64,000 bases of DNA from Bog-159 sp963785255 (GCA_963785255.1 CAWAUR010000002.1:930001-994000), one strand, 5' to 3'. Positions 9,339 through 18,886 are shown, counted from the stretch's first letter. Numbers and translations: made by a program. The notes: generated from the letters alone by a model not told the origin.

Positions 9339-9915
9339 AACGTCACCGCTAAAGCAGCGGAGGAGCAGTGGAGGAAACCGCCGGAAACACCGCCTTGTGG
9401 GTGCTATTTCGCGCGAATGAGACGTCGGGGGTGGTCCGAAACGCCTATCTATACATTCACCGGTGGCGGCGACGGCGCTGGTCCTCTCGCCGGCGTGATT
9501 CCCAAGCCGGTAGGGAACGGATGGGGTCGTGGCAATCACTCTCTTGCTGGCCCGCCTCACTCTCTGCCACTAACAGCCGCCCCATGCAACGGCGTGCTTC
9601 CGTCGTTGTCCTTAGCGTTGACATTAGCTCCATGGGCCAGAAGAATTCCCGCAACATAACAGGAAGACCGGGTAGAATAACCCAAACCATGTGATACTTC
9701 TCTGCCTGCGCGTCTGTCCCATTCTGCCCACGTGGCGGAGCGGTTGACCAACAGACGGAACGCTCAAATATTGGAGTTAAATCATCGCAGTTCATCGGGA
9801 TAGCGGAAAACGACAGGGGGTGTTGCCGCAGTCAGCCGTGCATGTCTTCCAGTCGCGGTGCATCTAAAGGCTGCGCGCGGCCGTGGATGTGCGGCAAGTT
9901 CAGTTGCGCGGTGGA
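9339..9915. other. Intergenic region, no gene seen
   Basis: Frames here are short and have no coding character. The region contains the second copy of the dispersed repeat (9774-9858) close to the 3' end of the minus-strand gene that follows. Confidence 0.55.
9774..9858 (+). repeat. Dispersed repeat, copy 2
   Basis: Matches 7243-7326 in the same orientation: GAGTTAAATCAT, CGGAAAACGACAGGGGGTGT, CAGCCGTGCAT and TCGCGG are shared blocks. The two copies lie 2.5 kb apart and flank the broken GloVer gene. Confidence 0.65.
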
Positions 9916-11298
9916 TCACTGGCACGCATTAAAGCGGAAGCTGCCGATCCGCGTGCTCCAGTCGAAGCCCGAATGCGTAGTCTTCACATACTCCCCGGTA
10001 AACCAGAACACGCAATCGTCGGCCGGATCCAGACTCATATCCGCGTGCGTTCCCCACTTAGAAGTATTCTTCTGCGCTCCGCCGCCCTCGACCAGAAACT
10101 CCGGCGCCGACATGGTCCCCAGCGGGTCGCCCGCCAGCCGTCCGGCGATTTCAATGCTGGGATCGAGCGTGGAACTCGACGCGTTGAAACCCAGCGCGAT
10201 GTCGCCGTTCATATCCTGCGCCAGGCTGCCGGTCCAATAACTGATGGCCGGATCCGAGACCACGCCCTGTTGATCAAGCGACGGGTTGGTGGGATTGACG
10301 ATGTCGAACCACTGTATGCCCGCCACCACCGGCGAGTCCGATAGGATCACTGTCTGGTTGGCAACCAGATGCTGCGTGTTGTTTACGCTGCGCCAGGCCA
10401 GCCGGTACATCAATTGCTGCGGGTAAGCTACCAACTCCGTCCCGTTCGCCGCGGGTGGCTGCGCGATTGACCCCTTGGCCCACTGCGGCGGATTTCGTGT
10501 GCATCCCAGACCAGCCGATTGAACCATCACACGCGGCAACGCCGTGAACGTGGAGTTGCCGGGGCTGGCGAAATCCACATGAAATGCGAACAAACTCAGG
10601 TAAGTGGATGCGCCCACGCCCATGTAGAAATCCGGCGTGCCAGGCGGAGGCGGCACGGCGCCATCGAAATCGGACGGCAGCAGATTGGTTCGCGCGGCGG
10701 GCTCGAAGCTCACCGGCCCGCGCGCCGCTTGTCCCGCCAGCATATTGGTGCGGTCGTAAGCCACTACCATCGGCGCGGCGGTCTTCACGGCTTGTTGCAC
10801 ATTAAAGGATGCGTAGTAGGCGTCCGGCCAGACCGCCAGCCGCGGGGTATTCGGCGTCAAGCCCGCCGGGATGGCGAAGGCGTAGAGATTAAACGGGCCG
10901 CGCGCGTCCGACGTGGTGGAGACCGCGAAGCAATAGTATGCCGGGCTGGAGAGGGCCAGTTGAGCCAGCACCCAACGCGCCGCCAGCTTGTCGTACTCCA
11001 CCATCGGTTGACCGCTATTCAGATTCGAGCAGGGTCCGCCGAAGCTGGACCAGAGCGAGTTGCCTGGCCGCGGAGCCTGTATCTGCGCACCGGTGGTCTT
11101 GTCGTAGATAGCGTACCGGTCGTTCACCCACTGGACGAATTGCGTGGCGCCGGCTTTCCCCGAGGTATTCGGCGGAGCTACACCATCGGCCGCAAGGCCG
11201 TCGAAACTTTGAAGCACCGTGATGGGCGGCTGGGCCGCGGCCGGCATCGCGGACCATAGCGTTGCCGCGGCGACGCATGCTTTCATTTGCCAATGCAT
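9916..11298 (-). CDS. Hypothetical secreted protein of a Solibacter-type family
   Basis: A 460-residue exported protein: the signal peptide ends near MPAAAQPP (about residue 24). The mature part has many aromatic and Asn/Gly residues in short repeated blocks (LFAFHVDF, YKTTG-like strands, SLDPADDCVFWF near the C-terminus), consistent with a beta-propeller or sandwich. I see no catalytic motif. The C-terminal GTHADMSLDPADDC block is typical of a conserved acidobacterial family of unknown function. Four Cys lie in the second half and near GGPCSN. A fragment of a paralogue is at 4873-4942. No close neighbour on the same strand suggests an operon; the upstream gene (11365-14118) is also on the minus strand, 66 bases away. 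Confidence 0.8.
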   Translation of the reverse strand: MHWQMKACVAAATLWSAMPAAAQPPITVLQSFDGLAADGVAPPNTSGKAGATQFVQWVNDRYAIYDKTTGAQIQAPRPGNSLWSSFGGPCSNLNSGQPMVEYDKLAARWVLAQLALSSPAYYCFAVSTTSDARGPFNLYAFAIPAGLTPNTPRLAVWPDAYYASFNVQQAVKTAAPMVVAYDRTNMLAGQAARGPVSFEPAARTNLLPSDFDGAVPPPPGTPDFYMGVGASTYLSLFAFHVDFASPGNSTFTALPRVMVQSAGLGCTRNPPQWAKGSIAQPPAANGTELVAYPQQLMYRLAWRSVNNTQHLVANQTVILSDSPVVAGIQWFDIVNPTNPSLDQQGVVSDPAISYWTGSLAQDMNGDIALGFNASSSTLDPSIEIAGRLAGDPLGTMSAPEFLVEGGGAQKNTSKWGTHADMSLDPADDCVFWFTGEYVKTTHSGFDWSTRIGSFRFNACQ

Positions 11299-11364
11299 TT
11301 TAGCTCCTAAGTGGGGCAGGCATTCTGCCGGGCCCAGAGGGTACCCCGGCCTCTCAGGCCGCCC

Positions 11365-14118
11365 TCATTTTTGTACGCTCTTCCCCGCGGCGCGCGCGAT
11401 ATTCAGGAATCCCCGCGACTGCGCCTCCCGCGCAACCCGCCGCAGCCTGCCCAGCCCCGACGCCTCCCGGCCGGCCGCCATCTCAACCTGGCCCATCGCC
11501 AGTTGCGCTTCCAACTGCAATCCGGCGAAGCCATAATGATGCGCCTCGCCCGCCGCCCTTTCCAGTGCCTTGAGTGACGCCGCCAGGTCCGCCCCGCCCG
11601 CCGCACGTACCCGTGCCATCGCGATGACGAATTCCACCCGATGCACGCGGCTCTGGCTGGCGGCAGCCATGGGCGCGGCCCGCTCCAATTCCTGCCGCGC
11701 CGCGTCCCGTTTGCCTTCGGCCAGCAGCACGCGCGCCAGCAGTGTGCGCGCAGGCAATTCCACGCGCACGCGCTTCTCGCCTTGGAGCGCCGCCAGGCAC
11801 TCCCGGATCGGCCCCTCGGCGCTTGCGGCTTGGCCGGATTCCAGATCCAGTTCCGCCAGCGGCAGGCGCGCCGCCGCCGTGTAGACATCGCCCATATCCC
11901 GCCAGAGTTGCAGCGATTCCTGGTATCGCGCCCGCGCACCCTCCGCGTCGCCAACTGCCCGCCGCACCTGACCCGACCACTCCAGCGCGTCCGCCGTCTC
12001 CCCCTTCTGGCCACTCCGGCGATCCAGGCTCAAGGCCTCATCCAGCTTCCGCGCAGCATCGTTCAACTCGCCTTGAAAGTAAAGCGTCTCGCCCAGATTG
12101 TTCAGCGCGTTGGCCACCCCGCTCGCATCCGACATCTCGCGAAACTCTCCCAAGGCGCGCTCATAGGTCTTGCGCGCCTGCGCCAAGTCTCCTTCTTCGA
12201 GCCACGTCGAACCAATGTTGGCCAACGCATCGGCTGCGTCCGGGCGGCTCTTGATCTCTTGTGCCGAGCGCAGCGCCTGCTCGTAAATGCCGCGCGCGCC
12301 CGCCAGATCCGCCTGGTTCCACAATTCGCTGGCCAAGCCGTTCAGATCCCATAACGCGCCACCCTGGTTGCCAATATCGCGCTGGATGGAAAGCGCCGCG
12401 CGGTACATCTGTTCGGCGGCCTGGTGATCGCCCGCGCCCGAAAGTGCCGCCGCCAGATATCCCGTGGCCGAGGCCGCTCCGGCGCGATCGCCGGCCCGCG
12501 CATAGATCGCTTTGGCGGTCCCGCAGGATGCCTGGGCTTGCGGCATGCTGGCCAGCGCTTCCAGTTCCCGGCACTCCAGCAGCCGCGCGTCAGCCACCAG
12601 CATGCCTTCGCCCCGCTGCTCGGCTTTTGCGGCTGCCTGCGCCGCCGCCGCTTGCGCCCGCGGAAAATCGCCGATTTGATTCGCCGCCAGCGATTCTGCG
12701 TAATCGATGGCTGCGTCGTCGCGCACGGCCGCCGGTTTCGCGCGCAGCGTCTCAATCGTGGCCAGCGCGTCCGTGCCCTTACCCGCCTTCACTTGCGCGG
12801 CCGCGCAGCGCAAGCCATAATCCGGCTCGTCCGGAAAAAGACCGCCGAGCTGCCGGTAGATGGCGATGGCTTTGTCCCACTGGCCCGTGCTCTCGTGGAA
12901 GCGCGCTTCGATCGACAGACGCTCCGCGCGCGGCAGCCCCGCCGCCAGATCGTGCGCTTTGCGGGCCTCCTGCCGGGCCATTTCGCCGTAACCCAGCGCC
13001 GACCAGGCCGCCGCCAGCGCCGAGTGGGCCGGTGCATACTCGGGAGCCGTAGCTACTGCCTGTTCCAACAGATCGCGCGCCCCCCGTGCATCGAACTGGC
13101 GCAAGCGCGTGAGCCCCTCCGCGTAGAGATGCGCGGCTTCGGATGTGGGCGGCGCGGTGGCCTGAAACGCGCCGGGGCTGGGTCCGCTCGCCGCGATTCC
13201 CAGCCGGGACCGCAAGCCCAGGCCGGCGCGCGCCACCAGATCCGGCAGATCCGCCTCGGACCCGGATTCCGTCGCAGTCCACAGCGTCTCGCCGTCGCGC
13301 GCATCTTCCAGGCGTAAATCCAGCCGCAAGCGTCCGCCGCTCTCCATCCCGGCATCGAAATATGAACCGGTCAGCACGTAATCCGCGCCCAGATCCTTGC
13401 GAATGCGGCCCAGCGTGGGCGGCGAGAAGCTGTCGGCATCGGGCAACCCCAGCTCGATCTTGGCGCGCGCCACGTTCTCGCCCGGCACGGTCCGCAAGCG
13501 GTCCGCCACGGCCAGTTCGGAGGCCATCATCTCCGCCAGCGCCATCGACACCCAGGCGCGGTCGCTCTTCGCCGCCAGATTGCGGAAGCCCAGAATAGCC
13601 ACCGCCGGGCGTACCCGCACGCCCGCATTCACCGGACCACCCAACCGCGCCAGCAACAAATACGCGACGCCGGCCAGCGCCAACCCCGCCAGCGCACCCG
13701 GCGCACCCAGCCGCCGCCACCAGGGATGCACCGCCGACGGAGGGGATTCGAGCGGCCGCTGCGCCGAGGGCTCCACGGAAGCGATGAAGCGGTATCCCCG
13801 CTTGGGCAGCGTCTCGATGAATTGCGGCTGCGTGGCGTTATCGTTAAGCGCCTGCCGCAGCTTGCGAACCGCGATATTGACGCTGTTATCGAAATCGACG
13901 AAGGTGTCGTCCGGCCACAGCTTTTGGCGCAGATCCTCACGCGTGACTACTTCGCCGGGCCGTTCGAGCAGCGCCACCAGGATCTGAAAGGGCTGATCCT
14001 GCAGCTTCAGCTTGCTGCCGTTCTCGCTCAGCTCGCCGGTTTCGCGGTTCACCTGGTAGGGTCCAAAACGAAGCACATCCCCCCGCGTAACGATCGGCTC
14101 CACGGACTTGGCCAGCAT
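11365..14118 (-). CDS. CadC-like winged-helix regulator with TPR repeats
   Basis: This 917-residue protein has an OmpR/PhoB-type winged helix at about residues 15-105 (PYQVNRETGELSENG, EVVTREDLRQKLWPDD, VRKLRQALND, ETLPKRGYRF). Next comes one membrane helix at about 150-165 (LAGLALAGVAYLLLA), then a TolB/adenylate-cyclase-associated-like region (LRKDLGADYVLTGSYFD), then at least ten TPR-like repeats to the C-terminus. The topology fits a one-component regulator with a cytoplasmic DNA-binding domain and an extracytoplasmic TPR sensor, as in CadC. The ligand is unknown. A badly broken paralogue of its TPR half lies at 20104-21216. The start at 14118 has only a weak AAGG nearby. Confidence 0.88.
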   Translation of the reverse strand: MLAKSVEPIVTRGDVLRFGPYQVNRETGELSENGSKLKLQDQPFQILVALLERPGEVVTREDLRQKLWPDDTFVDFDNSVNIAVRKLRQALNDNATQPQFIETLPKRGYRFIASVEPSAQRPLESPPSAVHPWWRRLGAPGALAGLALAGVAYLLLARLGGPVNAGVRVRPAVAILGFRNLAAKSDRAWVSMALAEMMASELAVADRLRTVPGENVARAKIELGLPDADSFSPPTLGRIRKDLGADYVLTGSYFDAGMESGGRLRLDLRLEDARDGETLWTATESGSEADLPDLVARAGLGLRSRLGIAASGPSPGAFQATAPPTSEAAHLYAEGLTRLRQFDARGARDLLEQAVATAPEYAPAHSALAAAWSALGYGEMARQEARKAHDLAAGLPRAERLSIEARFHESTGQWDKAIAIYRQLGGLFPDEPDYGLRCAAAQVKAGKGTDALATIETLRAKPAAVRDDAAIDYAESLAANQIGDFPRAQAAAAQAAAKAEQRGEGMLVADARLLECRELEALASMPQAQASCGTAKAIYARAGDRAGAASATGYLAAALSGAGDHQAAEQMYRAALSIQRDIGNQGGALWDLNGLASELWNQADLAGARGIYEQALRSAQEIKSRPDAADALANIGSTWLEEGDLAQARKTYERALGEFREMSDASGVANALNNLGETLYFQGELNDAARKLDEALSLDRRSGQKGETADALEWSGQVRRAVGDAEGARARYQESLQLWRDMGDVYTAAARLPLAELDLESGQAASAEGPIRECLAALQGEKRVRVELPARTLLARVLLAEGKRDAARQELERAAPMAAASQSRVHRVEFVIAMARVRAAGGADLAASLKALERAAGEAHHYGFAGLQLEAQLAMGQVEMAAGREASGLGRLRRVAREAQSRGFLNIARAAGKSVQK

Positions 14119-14285
14119 ACCTTGTTGGCTAGTCTACCATCGCCTCCGAGCCGTGTAAATCGCTGAAACCCCCGTTACATCGTCAGTACAGGCGCTGTAC
14201 AGGCGCGGTTTATTCGCATTCTGCGCCACGTGCGGGATAAGTGGAAGTGCGCAGCAGCGCAAACGAATCGCAAAGGAGCAAAACA

Positions 14286-16379
14286 ATGACAACCACATTA
14301 CGAAACTGGCAACCCGCAATCCTTTTGGCGCTGGCCGCCGCCGCACCCTCGCTGGCGGAGAAGCCGGCAGAGAACAAGGCACCCGGCATGGACACTTTCG
14401 CCAAACTTCCGCTAGCCTTCGAAGCCAATCAGGGTCAGACGGATTCCCGCGCCGCGTTCATGGCCCATGGCATCGCCTACAGCGTCTTTCTCACCAAACA
14501 GGAGGCCGTGCTGGCGTTGTCCGAACCCGACGGCCGCAAGAACGTCCTGCGCATGGGCTTGGCCGCCGCCAATCCCGACCCGGTGGTCTCCGGTCTGGAG
14601 CGGCTCTCCGGGCAGAGCAATTACCTGATCGGAAATGACCCCACTAAGTGGCGTACTGGTATTCCCAGCTTCGGCCGCGTGCGATACGAAGGCGTTTACC
14701 CCGGTATCGACCTTGTATATTACGGCAACCGCGGGGAGCTGGAGTACGACTTCGTGTTGGCGCCCGGCTCCGATCCGTCGCGCATTCGCCTGCGTTTCGC
14801 GGGCGCCCGCCACCTGCGGGTAGCGGAGAATGGCGATCTGATTATGACGGCAGGAAGCGAAGAGGTCCGCTTCCGCAAGCCGGACATCTATCAAACTTTC
14901 GCCGCCGGCGCGCGAACCTCCGTGAACGGCCGCTTCGTGGTGCGAGGCGCGAGCGAAGCGGGCTTCCAAGTGGCTGCCTATGACCACTCCCGCACGCTGG
15001 TGATTGATCCCGCAATCGTACGCTCCACCTACCTGGGCGGCAAGGGAAAGGACCTCGGCTACAGCATTGCCGTGGATGCTCAGGACGCCGTTTATGTCAC
15101 CGGCAGCACCACCTCCGCCGCCGGGTTCCCATTGCCGGGCTGCTTCGACTGCGCGCTAGGCGGTCCCATGGACGCTTTCGTCACCAAGTTCGTCCCGGGC
15201 GGCGCCGGATTTTTTTACTCAACCTATCTTGGCGGCGCAGGCAGCGATGCCGGCTTCGGTATCGCCGCGGACGCGAATGGCAACGCCTATGTCACCGGTG
15301 AGACGGATTCGAAAAACTTTCCGGTAGTCGGCGCGGTCTTTCCGGTGTTCGGTGGCGGCACGTGGGATGCCTTCGTCACCGCGCTGAATCCCGGGGGCTT
15401 TCCCATTTACTCTACCTACCTGGGAGGCAACGACACGGATATCGGGCACGGCATCGCGGTCGATGCGAAGGGTAACGCCGTGGTCACCGGCAGCACTGAT
15501 TCTCCGAATTGGCCGGTGCTGGGCTGTTTCCAGTGCGCCCTGCAAGGCGGCACCGACGCTTTCGTCGCTGGCTTCACGCCCGTCGGCGGTCTGCGCTTCT
15601 CCACCTATTTCGGAGGCAAGGGCAACGACATCGGCTACGGAATTTCTCTGGATGCCAACGAGGAGATCGGCATCACCGGTTCGACCACCTCTCACAATCT
15701 TCCGGTGCTCAGTTGCCCGCAGTGCGTCAATCATGGAGGCGGCGATGCCTTTGCCAGCGCCTTCATTTTCCCTGGTCCCGCGCTGGTTTTGAAATGGTCC
15801 ACTTACTGGGGCGGTGCAAAGAACGACGCAGGCTACGGCATCGTCATGGATAGCGTCGGCGAAGCTTGGATTACCGGCTATACCGAATCCGTGAACTTCC
15901 CTATCACGGCCAACTGCGTGCAGTGCGCGAACGGCGGCGGACAGGACGCTATTGTAGTGAGGTTCAACTTCGCGACCGTAGCATTCTCGGATTATCTTGG
16001 TGGCGCCCTCAATGACACGGGCCGGGCCGTCGCCGAAGCGCAACCGGCCGCCGGCGGCCCCGCATTTGCCTACATCACCGGCGACACGTTTTCCGTGAAC
16101 TTTCCGCTAGTAGCCTGCATGGCCGGCGTGGGATGCGCTCCCAACGGCGGGGACGATGCTTTCGTCGCCGAATACACCCTGGCCGGCGGACCCATCCGCG
16201 TCTTTTCGAGCTATTTGGGAGGCAAGATGAACGACGTAGGCCGCGGCATTGCAACCGGTCCAGAGGGTGAGTATGTCACCGGCAGCACCGCGTCAAATCC
16301 ATTCCCGATCGTGCCGCCTTGCACCCAGTGCGCTTACTCCGGCGGCGGGAGCGACGCCTTCGTGACGGTCATTCACTGA
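14286..16379 (+). CDS. SBBP-repeat beta-propeller secreted protein
   Basis: The start is the ATG at 14286, with AAAGGAG at 14272-14278. A signal peptide ends around LAEKPAEN. The N-terminal domain (FEANQGQTD, VRYEGVYPGIDLVYYG, EYDFVLAPGSDP) is the module that usually precedes SBBP repeats. From about residue 240 there are eight repeats with the pattern STYLGG-x-DxGxGIAVDxxGNAYVTGxTxSxxFP, often with a CxxC pair in the connecting loop (CFDCAL, CFQCAL, CPQCVN, CVQCAN, CTQCAY). Proteins of this kind are exported and probably structural or binding; no enzyme motif is seen. The regular CxxC loops are notable and could bind metal or form disulfides. It ends with a stop and converges on the pyrophosphatase gene. 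Confidence 0.9.
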   Translation: MTTTLRNWQPAILLALAAAAPSLAEKPAENKAPGMDTFAKLPLAFEANQGQTDSRAAFMAHGIAYSVFLTKQEAVLALSEPDGRKNVLRMGLAAANPDPVVSGLERLSGQSNYLIGNDPTKWRTGIPSFGRVRYEGVYPGIDLVYYGNRGELEYDFVLAPGSDPSRIRLRFAGARHLRVAENGDLIMTAGSEEVRFRKPDIYQTFAAGARTSVNGRFVVRGASEAGFQVAAYDHSRTLVIDPAIVRSTYLGGKGKDLGYSIAVDAQDAVYVTGSTTSAAGFPLPGCFDCALGGPMDAFVTKFVPGGAGFFYSTYLGGAGSDAGFGIAADANGNAYVTGETDSKNFPVVGAVFPVFGGGTWDAFVTALNPGGFPIYSTYLGGNDTDIGHGIAVDAKGNAVVTGSTDSPNWPVLGCFQCALQGGTDAFVAGFTPVGGLRFSTYFGGKGNDIGYGISLDANEEIGITGSTTSHNLPVLSCPQCVNHGGGDAFASAFIFPGPALVLKWSTYWGGAKNDAGYGIVMDSVGEAWITGYTESVNFPITANCVQCANGGGQDAIVVRFNFATVAFSDYLGGALNDTGRAVAEAQPAAGGPAFAYITGDTFSVNFPLVACMAGVGCAPNGGDDAFVAEYTLAGGPIRVFSSYLGGKMNDVGRGIATGPEGEYVTGSTASNPFPIVPPCTQCAYSGGGSDAFVTVIH

Positions 16380-16494
16380 CCTTCTGAGTAGCTCGCGCAA
16401 AACGGTGCACGGCCGCGCCGCCACAATCGCGCGAGTTCCTGTCCTGTATGGCGGCGCGGACACGCGCCCCTTTGCGCTTTAAGTTAAGGCAATC

Positions 16495-16544
16495 GGGCCT
16501 GAGTTCTCCTGCCCGCGGCGAGCGAGCCGGAGGACTCGGGCCTG
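16495..16544. terminator. Hairpin between convergent genes, possible bidirectional terminator
   Basis: GGCCTGAGTTCTCC pairs with GGAGGACTCGGGCC with two G-U pairs across a 20-base loop. It lies between the SBBP gene and ppa, which converge. No long T-run follows, so intrinsic termination is only possible. Confidence 0.35.
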
Positions 16545-16568
16545 TTGTTACTCAAACTGATTCACTCA

Positions 16569-17108
16569 CTACGCCGGCTTGCCGTGCGCCGCCAGATAGC
16601 GTTCCCTCCCGCGGCGGATCGCCTCCCGCGCCTCCCGCTGTCCCAGCCATCCTTTCATTTCCGTGCGCTTTCCCTCCAACTCTTTGTAGATCGAAAAGAA
16701 GTGCTCGGTCTCGCGCAGGGTATGCGGAAATACCTGGTCGATGGTTTGGATCTGATCGTACCGCGGATTGCGGTCGGGCACCGCCAGGATCTTCTGGTCC
16801 GGCTGGTCGCCATCCACCATATTCAGGTAGCCGACGGGCCGTACCGTTACCAGACAGCCGGAGAAGCTGGGCTCTTCCGTGATGGCCAGCAGGTCCATGG
16901 GATCGCCATCTTCGGCCAGCGTTCCGGGAATGAAGCCGTAGTCGCCTGGGTAGTGCATGGGCGAATAAAGTGTCCTGTCCAAGCGGAAGACGCCGAGTTT
17001 GCCGTCGTACTCGTACTTGTTGCGCGAGCCTTTGGGAATTTCCACGATCAGGCGCACGATTGCGGGCCAATCCGGCCCTGGATCGAGATCGTAAAGGCTG
17101 CCTGCCAC
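16569..17108 (-). CDS. ppa: Inorganic pyrophosphatase, family I
   Basis: A soluble 179-residue enzyme hydrolysing pyrophosphate to two phosphates, which pulls biosynthetic reactions forward. Hallmarks of the family: IPKGSRNKYEYD near the N-terminus, MHYPGDYGFIPGT, and the metal-binding motif EDGDPMDLL (the DxDPxD signature). Further on, VPDRNP is at the usual place. Length fits bacterial hexameric enzymes. The start is a GTG at 17108 without an obvious ribosome binding site; no better in-frame start exists. The region ahead of it is occupied by dispersed repeats, and the next gene upstream ends 112 bases away. Confidence 0.95.
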   Translation of the reverse strand: MAGSLYDLDPGPDWPAIVRLIVEIPKGSRNKYEYDGKLGVFRLDRTLYSPMHYPGDYGFIPGTLAEDGDPMDLLAITEEPSFSGCLVTVRPVGYLNMVDGDQPDQKILAVPDRNPRYDQIQTIDQVFPHTLRETEHFFSIYKELEGKRTEMKGWLGQREAREAIRRGRERYLAAHGKPA

Positions 17109-17128
17109 ATTGCCAATAATATCAGGGT

Positions 17129-17229
17129 AGACCGCTCCCTTACGGTCGCGGCTCGGAGGTAACGAACCGCTTGCTGACGCGCGCGGCTCAGAACCGCTTA
17201 CCGAGCTGAGCCGCGACCGTCAGGAAGCG
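17129..17229. repeat. Palindromic intergenic repeat, CCGCTCCCT/AGGGAGCGG family
   Basis: ACCGCTCCCTTACGGTCGCG on the left faces GCCGCGACCGTCAGGAAGCG on the right, with a GACGCGCGCGGCTCAGAACC block between. The same family is at 20025, 21245, 22615, 49318 (partial) and 54963. The right end runs into the SRPBCC gene and supplies its last codons and TGA stop. Confidence 0.8.
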
Positions 17230-17702
17230 GTGCGCATTTGCCGCTCCGCCGCGGCGCGCCGCGCTGCCAACTCCTTGCGCAAGCTCTCTTCCCCCCGCGC
17301 CATCGCCCATCGATGATTCGCCGCGAAGAACGGCTTGAACAGAAGCGAAAAATACCGCAACAGCGGCTTATCCGCGCGCACGCGCCAGTCGTATGTGATA
17401 TTGGTAAAGGCTCCATCGGGCGCGAATGTCCAAATCCCGCGCCCATCGAAATCGCCCCAAGCCTCCAGCGAGAATCCATGCGGATGACGCCGTTCGATCA
17501 CGCGAAAACTCCAGCGCAAAGTGTATGGCAGCCAGCCCTTGGTGTGCAAATGGAACACGCCCGCTTCAGGCTCTGTAACTCTCAAGTACACCGACGGCCA
17601 CCAGCGCGGCAGGTCCAGCGCGTTCTCGAGCACATCCCAGACCTGCTGCGGCGTCCCTGCCACCCGCCAACGTGTTACGAAGTGATAATCGTTCGCGGGC
17701 AT
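17220..17702 (-). CDS. SRPBCC (START-like) domain protein, polyketide cyclase/dehydrase type
   Basis: A 160-residue soluble protein beginning YHFVTRWRVAGTPQQVWDVL, the typical first strand and helix of START-like lipid-binding folds, then LPRWWPSVY and a C-terminal amphipathic helix (FFAANHRWAMARGEESLRKE). Family members bind hydrophobic ligands, but neither ligand nor reaction can be read from sequence. It starts 7 bases after the stop of the PLD-like gene, so the two are probably one transcript. The last residues and stop codon lie inside a dispersed repeat, so the C-terminus may have been rewritten by repeat insertion. Confidence 0.85.
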   Translation of the reverse strand: MPANDYHFVTRWRVAGTPQQVWDVLENALDLPRWWPSVYLRVTEPEAGVFHLHTKGWLPYTLRWSFRVIERRHPHGFSLEAWGDFDGRGIWTFAPDGAFTNITYDWRVRADKPLLRYFSLLFKPFFAANHRWAMARGEESLRKELAARRAAAERQMRTAS

Positions 17703-17709
17703 GCCGCCG

Positions 17710-18399
17710 TCATTTGCCCGCCTTAGCCAGGGTCGGGTCGGTCACCGCCTGTTTCTGCGCGGTCATGTGTTCTGAAATCAACTCCGCCTGGAAGCGCGTC
17801 AGGGTATCCGAATCGGTGAAGACCGATTGCGTATTGTTCTGCGCCTTATACCCCGAGCCGCCCGGCGTCCCGTTCACCACAAATTTTCCCTCGCCGGAAT
17901 ACGACCAGTTGGTGGATCCCTCGCCGCCCACGCGTCCATCGGCGACAAACCCCTTGGTGTGGGTGATCTGGTGCGTCAGGGACTGGCCAATCACGAAATG
18001 CGTGTTAAACGCCGCAAGACTCTTGCCCTGGTCGCCGTCCAGCAGGGCCTTCTCGGTCTTGCCGCTGGCCTGGCTTTTGTCCAGCGTAATCATTACCGTG
18101 ATATTCGGATCCATGCATTTGGCCATCAGAATATCGTTCAGTTCGGGATCGTCGTAGCCGAACATATTAAGATACAGCGAGACGCTCAGCCGCGACAGGA
18201 CGTACTTGAGTATATCGTGGACGTCGTCGCGCCCTACATAAAACAAGTGAAAATCCTTGCTGGCAGTATTCGAATAAGCTTTCTCCTGCGTATATTGCTG
18301 GAGATCCAGAAGATTGAAACTTTGCAGGCTCTGCGTCGGATCGCCGACCACATTGCTTGCGCTTTTCGTTTTTGCGGGCTTTGCTGCTGTAGACGGCAT
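17710..18399 (-). CDS. Phospholipase D-like domain protein
   Basis: A 229-residue protein with one HKD-type motif: HTKGFVADGRVGGEGSTNWS (about residue 148 on), where His, Lys and the GSTNWS tail match the second half of PLD-fold active sites. The usual Asp of HxKxxxxD is present as HTKGFVAD. Before it lies a degenerate domain (LSRLSVSLYLNMFGYDD) with the first conserved strand of the fold. A single HKD suggests the enzyme works as a dimer, as in Nuc-type nucleases. No signal peptide is present. The start at 18399 has GAGGAGG upstream. Substrate (nucleic acid or phospholipid) is not inferable. Confidence 0.8.
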   Translation of the reverse strand: MPSTAAKPAKTKSASNVVGDPTQSLQSFNLLDLQQYTQEKAYSNTASKDFHLFYVGRDDVHDILKYVLSRLSVSLYLNMFGYDDPELNDILMAKCMDPNITVMITLDKSQASGKTEKALLDGDQGKSLAAFNTHFVIGQSLTHQITHTKGFVADGRVGGEGSTNWSYSGEGKFVVNGTPGGSGYKAQNNTQSVFTDSDTLTRFQAELISEHMTAQKQAVTDPTLAKAGK

Positions 18400-18530
18400 A
18401 GTGCCCCTCCTCTACAGCCTGTAATCATAGCGGCGGGCGGCCGGACTGTCAATTCCCCGGGCTATGAAAAAGGCGCGCCCGGTCTTTCCCGCGCGCGCCT
18501 CGTCCCTATCCACAGTCACCTACTCATTAC

Positions 18531-18776
18531 TTACCGCCAACGGCGGTGCCAGTGATGCCAGTAATGACCATGCCATCCCCACGCACCGTACACGTACGGT
18601 CCGCCATAGTAATAGCCTGGATACGGGTATCCGTAATAAGGCGCACTGTAATACGGGTAGGCCGGCGCGTAGACAGGTCCGCCGATTCCAACTCCGAATC
18701 GTATTGCTGCCTGGGCTGGCACAGCCGCCATTACGGCCGCTAATACCAACGTCGGGATTCCGAGTTTTTTCAACAT
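18531..18776 (-). CDS. Small exported Tyr/Gly/Pro/His-rich protein
   Basis: This 81-residue protein has a signal peptide (MLKKLGIPTLVLAAVMAAVP, cleavage near AQAA) and then a low-complexity mature part: YPYYSAPYYGYPYPGYYYGG followed by WHGHYWHHWHRRW. AGGAAGGAGG lies upstream of the ATG, so translation should be strong. Similar short exported Tyr- and His-rich proteins occur in many Proteobacteria and Acidobacteriota; the His/Trp tail might bind metals, but function is unknown. Confidence 0.8.
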   Translation of the reverse strand: MLKKLGIPTLVLAAVMAAVPAQAAIRFGVGIGGPVYAPAYPYYSAPYYGYPYPGYYYGGPYVYGAWGWHGHYWHHWHRRWR

Positions 18777-18886
18777 CGCTCTCTACCTCCTTCCTCACTT
18801 AACTGGATGTCTGCCGCCGAAGCCCGGTTTCCGGACCCTCGAATTCCGGTGATCCTTCACACACACCTGCGGCAGCCGCCACGATG

